From Desulfovibrio aminophilus (GTDB taxonomy: Bacteria > Desulfobacterota > Desulfovibrionia > Desulfovibrionales > Desulfovibrionaceae), in assembly GCF_023660105.1 (NCBI RefSeq), contig NZ_JAMHGA010000015.1, positions 89,521 to 153,520 on the forward strand: a stretch of 64,000 nt of DNA. The letters are read 5' to 3'. Of this stretch, positions 8,337-17,248 are shown piece after piece. The notes beneath the pieces are model-generated. The model was not told the origin of the DNA. It searched no databases and worked only from the letters and a program-made list of their open reading frames with translations. Both the position numbers and the translations under genes were made by a program. Within the stretch, counting starts at the first letter, position 1. Every line of letters starts with the position of its first letter.

Positions 8337-9245
8337 CTATTCCTCATCATTTCTGATGATCAAAATTGTTTTTGTGGTGTTTGCTGTTATGCGGGGAGCA
8401 TTATCAATGTCTAATGCTTCGCGGAGATCTTGAACGAGAGATTTCCTATTAACCTGATCATTCGCTATTGAATCAAGTACTCCAGCAAGCCAAATCCTGC
8501 TGTCGTAAGCGGCCCCATTTGTCATTGTGTCTGTCGAGGGATCAATGGGCGTCCCGATTTGAACGTTTATCAGCGAAGATATGAAGCCGTATGTACAGGC
8601 TGATATTTGATTTTCATTAAAAATGTATTGTGAACAAGGCCTAAATTTGTTTCCACAGCATTTCAGTGATGTTGTGAACACAACATATCGAGATGTAGTC
8701 TGTTGGTTTAGTGGGTTTATATTATCTGCTGCACAAAATATGATGTTATTATTATTATTATTTAGTTTTGAAAAAACAATGAATGCTCCAACAGTGCTAC
8801 ATATGGCATCTGATAAAATGTTTGGCGGTATGGAGTTATTATTTTTTACTGCCTTGATAGATGGTCTATATCTTAGCAAATACCACTGCTTCTTGTCAGC
8901 TTTAAATTGTATTGTATTAATACACTGCGGATGTTTATATTTTTTTTTGTCGTATTTAGCCTGCAAAAAAGCAATTCTAAGTTCAAATGCTGGCCTTTTT
9001 CTGTAGGATATTAATAATAAATCCGCAAGTTCACATCGCGCAGGAAGGCGCCCAAGCCAATTCGGCGCGGGATGGCTCACGGGATGAAAATCAACAAAAC
9101 TTTTAGCACCATGATATATCTCAGCTGTTATATTGCACGAAACGCTGTTGATAGCTGTTTCTAGGTTCTTGAAACACGCAATCTCCTTATCGCAACTCCC
9201 TGAGTTAAATGCGTTGATAATCTTATTAATAATTGGTGTGCTCAT
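8337..9245 (-). CDS. AT-rich gene of foreign composition; possible PD-(D/E)XK nuclease-like protein
   Basis: 302 residues, not recognised as a named family. Base and codon use is far more AT-rich than every neighbour (AAT, ATA and AAA codons, a run of six Asn), which indicates recent horizontal acquisition. The middle reads RCELADLLLISY..., then about 20 residues later RIAFLQAKYD, and QWYLLRYRP. E-X2-D followed by Q-X-K fits the core of PD-(D/E)XK nucleases of the Mrr-like Q-X-K type; this is inference from pattern only. No signal peptide or membrane segment. It sits in the translation operon between an orphan binding protein and trmD, on the same strand, with the trmD ribosome site only a few bases after its stop. 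The upstream ribosome site is weak (GGATAAAAA). Confidence 0.7.
   Translation of the reverse strand: MSTPIINKIINAFNSGSCDKEIACFKNLETAINSVSCNITAEIYHGAKSFVDFHPVSHPAPNWLGRLPARCELADLLLISYRKRPAFELRIAFLQAKYDKKKYKHPQCINTIQFKADKKQWYLLRYRPSIKAVKNNNSIPPNILSDAICSTVGAFIVFSKLNNNNNNIIFCAADNINPLNQQTTSRYVVFTTSLKCCGNKFRPCSQYIFNENQISACTYGFISSLINVQIGTPIDPSTDTMTNGAAYDSRIWLAGVLDSIANDQVNRKSLVQDLREALDIDNAPRITANTTKTILIIRNDEE
8746..8760. repeat. (TTA)5 trinucleotide repeat inside the AT-rich gene
   Basis: Five perfect TTA units give most of a run of six Asn codons in the minus-strand gene at 8337-9245. Such a run is in frame and would change the protein length by whole residues if it slipped. Confidence 0.7.
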
Positions 9246-9257
9246 TTTTTATCCGGG

Positions 9258-10004
9258 TCAGCGCGGGCGGTTGAGGATGGCCACCAGGGTCCCGTCCGCG
9301 CGCATCTCCGCCAGGGCCTTGTCGAAGGCGGGCATGAGCCCGGCCGCCGCGCCGTGGCGGTTCAGGTGCAGGTGGAAGGCGATCTCGTCCAGGAACACGC
9401 CGGGCACGCGCAGCACCTGGGCCGAGAGGCCCAGCCGGGCGGTCTGGAACTCCACCACCTCGGGCGCCTGGGCCATGACCTGGGCGTCGCCCCGGGCCAG
9501 GGCCGAAAGGGCCTCGGCCAGGTTGGGGTAGATGGTCAGGTCGAGGCCCGCCAGCCTGGCCTGGGACCAGGAGTCGTAGCGCGAGGCGCAGAGCTTGAGC
9601 CCCTTGAGCCCGTCCAGGCCGTGCGCGAGGCGCAGCTGCTGGATCAGGGGCTCGTAGCTCAGGCTCACGAAGAGGCCTATGGAGGTGGTCAGCACGGGCG
9701 CGGCGCTGTGCACGCTGAAGGCGTCGTAGTCCGGGGAGGGTACGGAGAGGAAGCCGTCGGCCCCCAATCCCTTGACCTTGGCCGCCACCTCGCCGCCGGG
9801 CAGGGCCTGGTGGCTGACCGTGACGCCCATGCGCCGGGCGGCCTCGTCCATGATGTCCGGCAGGATGCCCGCGACCTGGCCCTGGCTGGTCCAGGAGAAG
9901 GGCGCGAAGCCCTCGGCGTAGACCATGCGCAGCGCGGCCTGTTGGGCCCGGGCCGGGACGGCCGGGAGCAGCAGCAGCGCCAGGAGGAGGACGACGGTTT
10001 TCAC
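9258..10004 (-). CDS. periplasmic solute-binding protein, SBP_bac_3-like
   Basis: 248 residues. A cleavable signal peptide is visible (MKTVVLLLALLLLPAVPARAQ), then LRMVYAEGFAPFSW and GQVAGILPDIMDEAARRMGV, the opening of family-3 amino-acid-type binding proteins. Later blocks (SVPSPDYDAFSVHSAAPVLTTSIGLFV, LAEALSALARGDAQVMA) fit the same fold. No permease or ATPase gene is adjacent, so it is an orphan binding protein; the ligand is unknown. Its GTG start overlaps the rimM stop by four bases (GTGA), which ties its translation to the ribosome operon. It could be a sensor or a stand-alone exported protein instead of a transporter part. Confidence 0.8.
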   Translation of the reverse strand: MKTVVLLLALLLLPAVPARAQQAALRMVYAEGFAPFSWTSQGQVAGILPDIMDEAARRMGVTVSHQALPGGEVAAKVKGLGADGFLSVPSPDYDAFSVHSAAPVLTTSIGLFVSLSYEPLIQQLRLAHGLDGLKGLKLCASRYDSWSQARLAGLDLTIYPNLAEALSALARGDAQVMAQAPEVVEFQTARLGLSAQVLRVPGVFLDEIAFHLHLNRHGAAAGLMPAFDKALAEMRADGTLVAILNRPR

Positions 10005-10552
10005 TGCTGGTCCTTGATGTACAGGTCCAGGAGTCCCTCGGGCGGTTCCACCACCGCGACGCGGGCGTCCAGGTCGATGTCCAGGACGAACTCCGGGGTG
10101 GCGGGCAGCAGGATCTCGCGGCCCTCGGGGTCGCGGATCGCCCAGGTCTCCTGCCCGCCCGCGAAGAGGAAGCCCGTCAGCTCGCCGAGCGGGCGGCCGT
10201 CCGGCAGGCGCACGGCCAGGCCCTCCAACTCGTGGAGGTAGACTTCGTCCTCTTCTGGTTCAGGGAGGTCGGCGGCCGCCACGGCCACTTCCAGACCGCG
10301 CAGGGCATCGGCCGCGTCGCGGTCCGAGACGCCCCGCAGGGTCAGGAGCATCCGGCCCTGGTGGGGCCGGGAGCCGAGCACGGCGTATTCCCTGGCGCGG
10401 CCGCCGGGACGGCGCAAAAACACCCGTCCCGCTTCCTCGAAGAGAAAAGGGGAGTCCGCATGGCAATCAATGCAGAGCTCCCCCCGGACTCCGTGGGGCT
10501 TGACGACCGCCCCCACGGCCACGAGGCGGTCGCCGGGGGCTGTGGCGGACAT
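10001..10552 (-). CDS. rimM: 16S rRNA processing protein RimM
   Basis: 183 residues. RimM assists maturation of the 30S head and binds protein S19. The N-terminal block DRLVAVGAVVKPHGVRGELCIDCHADSP and the signature LRGVSDRDAADALRGLEVAV are typical, with the C-terminal PRC barrel (EVYLHELEGLAVRLPDG...LGELTGFLFAGGQETWAIRD...LLPATPEFVLDIDL) complete. It lies six bases after khpA and overlaps the following binding-protein gene by four bases. In most relatives trmD follows directly; here two other genes are inserted. Confidence 0.95.
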   Translation of the reverse strand: MSATAPGDRLVAVGAVVKPHGVRGELCIDCHADSPFLFEEAGRVFLRRPGGRAREYAVLGSRPHQGRMLLTLRGVSDRDAADALRGLEVAVAAADLPEPEEDEVYLHELEGLAVRLPDGRPLGELTGFLFAGGQETWAIRDPEGREILLPATPEFVLDIDLDARVAVVEPPEGLLDLYIKDQQ

Positions 10553-10558
10553 GGGTCG

Positions 10559-10792
10559 CTATTCCAGAATTTCCAGGACCGAGCGTTTTCGGGCCTTGGT
10601 GGACGCGGCGCCCAGCAGGGTGCGCATGGCGCGGGCCGTGCGGCCCTGCTTGCCGATGACCTTGCCCAGGTCTTCCTTGGCCACCTTCAGCTCAATCACG
10701 GAGGTCTGCTCGCCTTCCACTTCCGAGACGTGGACCTGATCCGGGTTATCCACGAGGGACTTGGCGATGAATTCGATCATTTCCCTGAGCAT
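10559..10792 (-). CDS. khpA: KH-domain RNA-binding protein KhpA
   Basis: 77 residues. [22 protein letters not shown] followed by [25 protein letters not shown] contains the KH GXXG loop (GKQG) in the form seen in KhpA (YlqC). It binds RNA, usually with KhpB. The ATG at 10792 has GCGGAGGTGAAGCTC upstream with good spacing; a GTG three codons earlier would sit on the ribosome site itself. Position between rpsP and rimM is the standard one. Confidence 0.93.
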   Translation of the reverse strand: MLREMIEFIAKSLVDNPDQVHVSEVEGEQTSVIELKVAKEDLGKVIGKQGRTARAMRTLLGAASTKARKRSVLEILE

Positions 10793-10885
10793 GAGCTTCA
10801 CCTCCGCTTGAGTGCCCGCGCGCGGACCCGTGTGGATCGCGCCTGCCGTATGAACCGGGCCGGGCCCGGAGCGTTGGGGGCCCGG

Positions 10886-11125
10886 CTACTTCTGGACTTT
10901 CTTCAGGAGCGTGCGCACGGAGTCGGAACAGGTGGCGCCCTGCTTGGACCAGTATTCCAGGCGCTCGGCGTTCACGGTGATCTCGGCGGGCTCCACCATG
11001 GGATTGTAGTGGCCGATGTACTCCAGGGCGCGGCCGTCGCGGCGGGTGGCGCTGTCCAGGGCCACGATGCGGTAGAACGGACGCTTCTTGGAGCCCATGC
11101 GGGTCAGTCGAATCTTCAGGGCCAT
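10886..11125 (-). CDS. rpsP: 30S ribosomal protein S16
   Basis: 79 residues. [31 protein letters not shown] and EYIGHYNP are the S16 signature, and [21 protein letters not shown] matches its C-terminal region. The ATG at 11125 follows a GGGGGAAAA ribosome site. Upstream, a strong terminator separates it from ffh, so it either depends on readthrough or on its own promoter in the 43 bases between the terminator and the start (a weak TTTGGA-N17-TCAAAT pair is present on the minus strand). Confidence 0.97.
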   Translation of the reverse strand: MALKIRLTRMGSKKRPFYRIVALDSATRRDGRALEYIGHYNPMVEPAEITVNAERLEYWSKQGATCSDSVRTLLKKVQK

Positions 11126-11168
11126 ACTGTCTTTTCCCCCATATTTGAGTTGATTACGGTTTCTTTCC

Positions 11169-11194
11169 AAAAAAGGCAAGACGCTTCTTGCCTT
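11169..11194 (-). terminator. Rho-independent terminator between ffh and rpsP
   Basis: On the minus strand AAGGCAAG (11194-11187) and CTTGCCTT (11180-11173) form a perfect 8-base-pair stem with a 6-base loop, followed by a run of T residues to 11169. It lies six bases after the ffh stop. It should terminate or attenuate transcription from ffh into the rpsP-rimM-trmD genes. Confidence 0.8.
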
Positions 11195-11199
11195 GGGAA

Positions 11200-12723
<1,524 letters not shown>

Positions 12724-12761
12724 GCGTCTTCCTCCGCGTGGCGGGCGGATGCGGTTTCCAG

Positions 12762-12781
12762 GCTCCTCCCTGTCGAGGAGC
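12762..12781. other. hairpin in the ffh leader
   Basis: GCTCCTC (12762-12768) and GAGGAGC (12775-12781) are perfect complements around a 6-base loop, within the untranslated leader of ffh. It may influence leader stability; no regulator is evident. Confidence 0.4.
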
Positions 12782-12798
12782 GCGGATAAAGGGACTGT

Positions 12799-12827
12799 GT
12801 ATTAAAGGGGAACGCCGGGCAAGTCAA
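12799..12827 (-). promoter_or_regulatory. sigma-70-type promoter for ffh
   Basis: On the minus strand TTGACT (12827-12822, five of six to TTGACA) and a weaker TAATAC (12804-12799) are separated by 17 bases. It lies between hsp20 and ffh, about 75 bases upstream of the ffh start. Confidence 0.5.
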
Positions 12828-12836
12828 GCCGGGGAG

Positions 12837-13250
12837 TCAGCCCCCGCGCGGGCCCGCCGCGCGCCGTTTGCGCGGGATGGTCACGGTCAGGAGCCCGTCC
12901 TTGAGCGCGGCGCTCACGGCCTCGGGGTCGGCGTCCGGGGGCAGGGCGAAGGCCCGGGCGAAGGGGCCCTGGGGCCGCTCCACGGCGTGGAACGCCGTGC
13001 CCGGGAAGTCGCGTTCCGGGGGCCGCCTGCCGCTGATGCGCAACTCGCGGCCCACGGCCTCCAGGACCACGTTCTCCAGGGGAACGCCGGGCAGCTCCAC
13101 GCGCAGCACGTAGGCCGAGGGGGTCTCCAGCACGTCCGCGGCCGGGGACCAGAGGCAGCCCCGGCGCGCCTCGGCGCCGGACTCGCCCCACAGGCGGTCC
13201 ATGTACGCGCGCATGGCCTCCAGATCGGCCCATGGGTTCCACTTGAACAT
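12837..13250 (-). CDS. small heat-shock protein, Hsp20 / alpha-crystallin family
   Basis: 137 residues. The alpha-crystallin domain spans about 38-125: WSPAADVLETPSAYVLRVELPGVPLENVVLEAVGRELRISGRR, and the terminal strand ALKDGLLTVTIPRK has the family A-X-X-X-G-L-L motif. The short N-terminal arm (MFKWNPWADLEAMRAYMDRLWGE) resembles bacterial Hsp20. These proteins hold unfolding proteins in solution as oligomers without ATP. It diverges from cydA; the shared 197-base gap has no recognisable sigma-32 promoter or inverted CIRCE element, so its heat-shock control is not shown by sequence. Confidence 0.92.
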   Translation of the reverse strand: MFKWNPWADLEAMRAYMDRLWGESGAEARRGCLWSPAADVLETPSAYVLRVELPGVPLENVVLEAVGRELRISGRRPPERDFPGTAFHAVERPQGPFARAFALPPDADPEAVSAALKDGLLTVTIPRKRRAAGPRGG

Positions 13251-13365
13251 ACGTTCCCCGGTTTTCGAAATCCTTAATCTATAGTATGGTGACTTGCAAT
13301 TCCCCGTGAGCCGCCGCGTTCGAGGCCCGTTCCGAAGAAAAATTAAAAATAGTTCCTATTCCTAC

Positions 13366-13394
13366 TTGTGGACCGGGGGCGCTTTGGCTACAGT
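13366..13394 (+). promoter_or_regulatory. possible promoter for cydAB
   Basis: TTGTGG (13366-13371) and TACAGT (13389-13394) are 17 bases apart, 54 bases upstream of cydA. The match is partial. An AT-rich stretch (13335-13360) lies just upstream of the boxes. No clear Rex, FNR or ArcA site was seen. Confidence 0.35.
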
Positions 13395-13447
13395 GGGCCG
13401 AAATCGACGGATGACGAGCGCTGAAAGGAGAAACAGGGAGAGGTAGT

Positions 13448-14749
13448 ATGGACGCGATTCTGCTTTCGCGGCTGCAATTCGCCGCCGCCACCATGTTCCA
13501 CTTCATCTTCGTGCCGCTCACGCTGGGGCTCTCGGTCCTCATCGCGGGCATGGAGACGGCCTACGTGCGCACGGGCAAGGAACTCTACCTGCGCATGGCC
13601 AAGTTCTGGGGCAAGCTGTTCCTGATCAACTTCGTGCTGGGCGTGGTCACGGGCATCACCCTGGAGTTCCAGTTCGGCACCAACTGGTCGCGCTACTCGG
13701 CCTACGTGGGCGACATCTTCGGCTCGCTGCTGGCCATCGAGGCCACGGCGGCCTTCTTCCTGGAGTCCACCTTCATCGGGGTCTGGGTCTTCGGCTGGAA
13801 GAAGCTCTCGCCCAAGGCCCACGCCATCGTCGCCTGGCTCGTGGCCGGGGCGGGCAACCTCTCGGCGGTCTGGATCCTCATCGCCAACGGCTTCATGCAG
13901 AACCCGCTGGGCTACGTGATCCGCAACGGCCGCGCCGAGCTGAACGACTTCATGGCCGTGGTCCTGAACCCCTTCGCCTGGCAGCAGTTCGCGCACACCA
14001 TCCTGGGAGCCTTCTGCGTGGCCGGGTTCTTCGTCCTGGGCATCTCGGCCTGGCACCTGGCCCGCAAGTCCCACGAGGAATTCTTCAACGCCTCCCTGCG
14101 CATCGGCGCGGGCGTGGCCCTGGCGGCCAGCATCCTGGTGGCGGTGCAGGGGCACTTCCACGGCAACGAGGTGGCCCGCGTCCAGCCGGTCAAGCTGGCG
14201 GCCATGGAGTCCCACTGGGAGACCCGGGCCAACGCGCCCATGTACCTCCTGCAGATTCCCGGCGAGAACGGCAACGTGCTGGAGGCCCTGCCCGTGCCCT
14301 CGCTGCTGAGCATCCTGGCCTACAACGACCCGAACGCCGTGGTGAAGGGCCTGAACGACGTCCCGGCCGCGGACCGGCCGCCGGTGGCGATCACCTTCTG
14401 GGCCTTCCGGGCCATGGTCGGCATCGGCACGATCATGCCGCTCATCGCGCTTTTCGCCTGGGTCAAGCGCCGCGACATCGGCAAGTACCCCTGGTTCCTG
14501 AAGCTCCTGCCCTGGGCCATCCCCTTGCCCTACCTGGGTCTCCAGGCGGGCTGGATCGTGGCCGAGGTGGGCCGCCAGCCGTGGATCGTCCACGGCCTGA
14601 TGCGGACCTCGGACGCGGTCTCGCCCATCTCGGGCGGACAGGTGGGGTTCACCCTGGCGGCCATCATCGTCCTCTACACGCTGCTGGGCGCGGCCGGGTT
14701 CTTCCTGGCGGGCCGGGCCGTGAAGCAGGGACCGGACGCGGCGCGCTAG
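13448..14749 (+). CDS. cydA: cytochrome bd-type quinol oxidase subunit I
   Basis: 433 residues with about nine membrane helices. Subunit I carries the quinol site and hemes b558, b595 and d. His18 (FAAATMFHFIF) is the expected heme ligand near the N-terminus; Glu98 and Glu106 (LLAIEATAAFFLEST) match the conserved acidic pair of the proton path; GRQPW is present near residue 377. The Q-loop is short, so this belongs to the compact class. Bd oxidase lets strict anaerobes consume traces of oxygen at the membrane. The ribosome site is GGAGAGGTAGT. cydB follows after 30 bases. Confidence 0.96.
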   Translation: MDAILLSRLQFAAATMFHFIFVPLTLGLSVLIAGMETAYVRTGKELYLRMAKFWGKLFLINFVLGVVTGITLEFQFGTNWSRYSAYVGDIFGSLLAIEATAAFFLESTFIGVWVFGWKKLSPKAHAIVAWLVAGAGNLSAVWILIANGFMQNPLGYVIRNGRAELNDFMAVVLNPFAWQQFAHTILGAFCVAGFFVLGISAWHLARKSHEEFFNASLRIGAGVALAASILVAVQGHFHGNEVARVQPVKLAAMESHWETRANAPMYLLQIPGENGNVLEALPVPSLLSILAYNDPNAVVKGLNDVPAADRPPVAITFWAFRAMVGIGTIMPLIALFAWVKRRDIGKYPWFLKLLPWAIPLPYLGLQAGWIVAEVGRQPWIVHGLMRTSDAVSPISGGQVGFTLAAIIVLYTLLGAAGFFLAGRAVKQGPDAAR

Positions 14750-14779
14750 CCGCCCAAGGACAAGGAAAGGAGCGACATC

Positions 14780-15805
14780 ATGTTGGAAACCATTTGGTTC
14801 CTTCTCTGGGGCGTGCTCTGGGCGGTCTATTTCGCCCTGGACGGATTCGACCTGGGCATGGGCATGCTCAAGCCCTTCCTGGCCCGCGACGAGTATGAGA
14901 AGCGGGTCATCTACAACGCCGCCGGTCCCTTCTGGGACGGCAACGAGGTCTGGCTCATCTCGGCCGGAGGCGTGACCTTCGCGGCCTTCCCCCTGGCCTA
15001 CGCGGCCATGTTCAGCGGGCTCTACACCGCGCTCATGCTCCTGCTCTTCGCGCTCATCGTGCGCGGCGTGAGCTTCGAGTTCCGCTCCAAGGTGGACTCG
15101 CCCGGCTGGAAGGCGCTCTGGGACGGCTGCCAGGTGGCCGGCAGCTTCCTGCCCGCGCTGCTCCTGGGCGTGGCCTTCGCCAACATCTTCCAGGGCCTGC
15201 CCCTGGACCAGAACCAGGTCATGCACGGCGGCCTGCTCGACCTGCTCAACCCCTACGGCCTGGCCGGCGGCGTGCTCTTCGTGCTGCTCTTCCTGCTGCA
15301 CGGCGCGCTCTGGCTCAGCATCAAGGCCGAGGGCGACCTGCGCGAACGCGCGGCCTCCACGGCGGCCAAGCTCTGGCCCGTGCTGGCGGCGGTGATCGTG
15401 GTCTTCCTGGCCTACACCTGGTTCGCCACCAAGCTCTTCACCAACTATATGGCCAATCCGGCCCTGTTCCTCATCCTGCTCGTGCCCGTGGGCGGGCTGG
15501 TGATGATCCGGGTCTGGCTGGCGGCGCGCCGCTTCTGGGCCGCCTGGGGGGCCTCGGCGGTGATGATCATCGGCGTGACCCTCTTCGCCGTGGTGGGCCT
15601 GTTCCCGGCCATCCTGCCCTCCAGCCTGAACCCGGCCTGGAGCCTGACGGCCACGGACGCGGGCATCAAGGCCTCGTCCAGCCCGCTGACCCTGGCGATC
15701 ATGCTCGGCGTGGCCCTGGTCTTCGTGCCCATCGTCATCGGCTACCAGTTCTGGGTCTACAAGACCTTCAGCGCTCCCGTGACCCGGGAGGACCTGGAAT
15801 ACTGA
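14780..15805 (+). CDS. cydB: cytochrome bd-type quinol oxidase subunit II
   Basis: 341 residues, highly hydrophobic with about eight to nine membrane helices. The N-terminal block WFLLWGVLWAVYFALDGFDLGMGML and FWDGNEVWLISAGGVTFAAFP are the CydB signature. It is the structural partner of CydA in the inner membrane. AAAGGAG precedes the ATG. Neither cydDC nor a CydX-like small subunit is visible downstream; the gene is followed by a strong hairpin. Confidence 0.96.
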   Translation: MLETIWFLLWGVLWAVYFALDGFDLGMGMLKPFLARDEYEKRVIYNAAGPFWDGNEVWLISAGGVTFAAFPLAYAAMFSGLYTALMLLLFALIVRGVSFEFRSKVDSPGWKALWDGCQVAGSFLPALLLGVAFANIFQGLPLDQNQVMHGGLLDLLNPYGLAGGVLFVLLFLLHGALWLSIKAEGDLRERAASTAAKLWPVLAAVIVVFLAYTWFATKLFTNYMANPALFLILLVPVGGLVMIRVWLAARRFWAAWGASAVMIIGVTLFAVVGLFPAILPSSLNPAWSLTATDAGIKASSSPLTLAIMLGVALVFVPIVIGYQFWVYKTFSAPVTREDLEY

Positions 15806-15838
15806 TTCTCCCCTCGCACTCTCTCCACCTCAAACAGG

Positions 15839-15871
15839 GAAGGCCCCCGGCGACGGTCGTCGGGGGCCTTC
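15839..15871. terminator. strong hairpin, terminator candidate on both strands
   Basis: GAAGGCCCCCGGCG-type arm (15839-15852) pairs with 15858-15871 over about 14 base pairs with one G-U pair. It is 34 bases past the cydB stop, and on the minus strand it would end any transcript from the promoter at 15980-16008. U-tracts are poor on both sides (TTCTCC forward, TTCCCTGTTT reverse). Confidence 0.6.
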
Positions 15872-15886
15872 TCCATTCTGGAGGGA

Positions 15887-15919
15887 GGAGGGGAGGCGGC
15901 CTGTCGACGCCTCCCCTCC
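15887..15919. other. perfect 12-base-pair inverted repeat
   Basis: GGAGGGGAGGCG (15887-15898) is exactly complementary to CGCCTCCCCTCC (15908-15919) around a 9-base loop. It lies in the convergent gap between cydB and the flavoprotein gene, inside the candidate small RNA. Confidence 0.7.
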
Positions 15920-15979
15920 GCGAGGAGCGCCGGGAGGGTGCCCGGCTTGGCGAGGATCGTCGCGAACAGCGACGAGTCC

Positions 15980-16008
15980 CTTCTATTGAAATTGATTTTC
16001 AATGTCAA
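15980..16008 (-). promoter_or_regulatory. promoter with embedded Fur box
   Basis: On the minus strand a perfect TTGACA (16008-16003) is followed by 17 bases and TAGAAG (15985-15980). The spacer contains TTGAAATTGATTTTCAA (15986-16002), a palindrome whose outer arms ATTGAAA and TTTCAAT (15985-16003) are perfect. It differs at one position from the Fur-box form WTGAAAATNATTTTCAW that I recall for Desulfovibrio. A bound Fur dimer would cover both promoter boxes. The promoter points away from the flavoprotein gene, whose stop is at 16035, and toward the end of cydB. Confidence 0.6.
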
Positions 16009-16034
16009 CAAAAAGAAGAGGGAAAATCTTCGGC

Positions 16035-17219
16035 TCAGAACGAAGCGGCAGCGGCGGCGGCCGAGGACCAAGCCCACTGGAGGTTGAAGCCCCCCAGCCT
16101 GCCGGTCACGTCCAACGCCTCGCCCAGGAAAAAAAGGCCTGGAATCTTCCGGCACTCCATGGTCTTGGAGGAGATGTCCCGGGTGTCCACGCCCCCGGCC
16201 GTGACCTCGGCCTTGGCCAAGCCCTCGGTGCCGGAGGGGGTGGCCGTGAAGTTCTGGAAGGCACGGGCCGTCTCGGCCAACTCGGCGTTGGAGAGCTGGG
16301 CCAGGGGCCGCTCGGCCGGGCCGGGCGGAGCCAGCGCCGCCACGAGCCGGTCCGGCAGGAGACGGCGCAGGAAGGTTTTCGTCAGGCCCCGGAATTCCGC
16401 GCGGCCCTGGCGGAGCAAATCTTCCAGGTCGCGGCCGGGCAGGAAGTCCACGGCCACGTCCAGGCCGGGCCGCCAGAGGCAGGAGGCCTCCAGCACGGCC
16501 GGGCCGGACAGGCCCCGGTGGGTGAACAGCAGGCCGCCCAGGAAGGACCGGCCGCCGCAGGACACCCGGGCCTCGGCCGGGGAGAGCCCGGCCAGGTCGC
16601 GGCAGAGCCGGGCCTGGCCGCCGGAGAGGATCAGGGGAACCAGCGCGGGCCGGGGTTCGACCACGCCGAGGCCGAATTGGCGGGCCAGGCGGAAGGCCAG
16701 GTCCGAGGCTCCCAGATTGGGCCAGGACGGGCCGCCGCAGGCCACGGCCAATCTCGATGCCTGGAAGCTCCCGGCCCCGGCCTCCACGCGGAAGTGGGCC
16801 GGTCCCGCCACCGCGCGCACCGGGCAGTTCAGGACGATGCGCGCCCCGGCCTCGCGGCAGGCCGTCTCCAGGGCCTCGGCCAGCCGCCGCGCGCCCTGGA
16901 CGCAGAACATCTGGCCCGGGGCCTTCTCCTCGAAGGCGAGCCCGAACTCCGCGAACGCGGCCAGGGCCTCGGCCGGGGTGAAGCGGGCCAGGGCGGACCT
17001 GCAGAAGTGCGGGTTGTCCGAGAAGTAGTCCTCGGGCCCGGCGGCCAGGTTGGTCAGGTTGCAGCGGCCGCCGCCCGAGGCGCGCAGCTTGCGGGCCGCC
17101 GTCGGGCCGTGCTCCAGCACGGCGACGGACAGGCCGCGCCGGGCGGCCAGGAGGGACGCGAAGAGGCCCGAGGCCCCGGCCCCGATGACGAGCAGGTCGA
17201 GCGGATCGGAGGAACGCAT
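16035..17219 (-). CDS. NAD(P)/FAD-dependent oxidoreductase, HI0933/YhiN family
   Basis: 394 residues. The dinucleotide-binding site is DLLVIGAGASGLFASLLAARRGLSVAVLE near the N-terminus, followed by the family-specific KLRASGGGRCNLTN motif. GLLFTHRGLSGPAVLEAS and the C-terminal AEVTAGGVDTRDISSKTMECR...GLFFLGEALDVTGRLGGFNLQWAWSSA block are diagnostic of the HI0933 group. These are flavoproteins of uncertain substrate. The ATG at 17219 has GGAG upstream; in-frame sequence further upstream overlaps a repeat and is not family-like. Confidence 0.92.
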   Translation of the reverse strand: MRSSDPLDLLVIGAGASGLFASLLAARRGLSVAVLEHGPTAARKLRASGGGRCNLTNLAAGPEDYFSDNPHFCRSALARFTPAEALAAFAEFGLAFEEKAPGQMFCVQGARRLAEALETACREAGARIVLNCPVRAVAGPAHFRVEAGAGSFQASRLAVACGGPSWPNLGASDLAFRLARQFGLGVVEPRPALVPLILSGGQARLCRDLAGLSPAEARVSCGGRSFLGGLLFTHRGLSGPAVLEASCLWRPGLDVAVDFLPGRDLEDLLRQGRAEFRGLTKTFLRRLLPDRLVAALAPPGPAERPLAQLSNAELAETARAFQNFTATPSGTEGLAKAEVTAGGVDTRDISSKTMECRKIPGLFFLGEALDVTGRLGGFNLQWAWSSAAAAAASF

Positions 17220-17248
17220 GGGACTCCGGTAGCGCGAATCGCCCCGGC

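Larger units (their letters stand above)
15839..15973 (-). ncRNA. candidate Fur-regulated small RNA
   Basis: Inferred transcript of about 135 bases on the minus strand. It would start about seven bases beyond the -10 box of the promoter at 15980-16008 and end in the hairpin at 15839-15871. A second perfect 12-base-pair hairpin (15887-15919) lies inside; its 3' arm on this strand is C-rich (CCTCCCCTCCTCCC), complementary in type to Shine-Dalgarno sequences. No open frame with a ribosome site is seen. The arrangement (iron-regulated promoter, hairpin end, no protein) is like RyhB/PrrF-class RNAs, but sequence similarity to those is not claimed. Confidence 0.4.

Noticed and set aside
13251..13447. 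CIRCE element or sigma-32 promoter for hsp20, and a Rex or FNR box for cydAB.
   Set aside because: No inverted repeat or promoter close enough to any of these consensuses.
15757..15882. A 39-codon minus-strand frame starting at the ATG near 15882 as a Fur-regulated small protein.
   Set aside because: No ribosome site, it runs through the terminator hairpin and into antisense of cydB.
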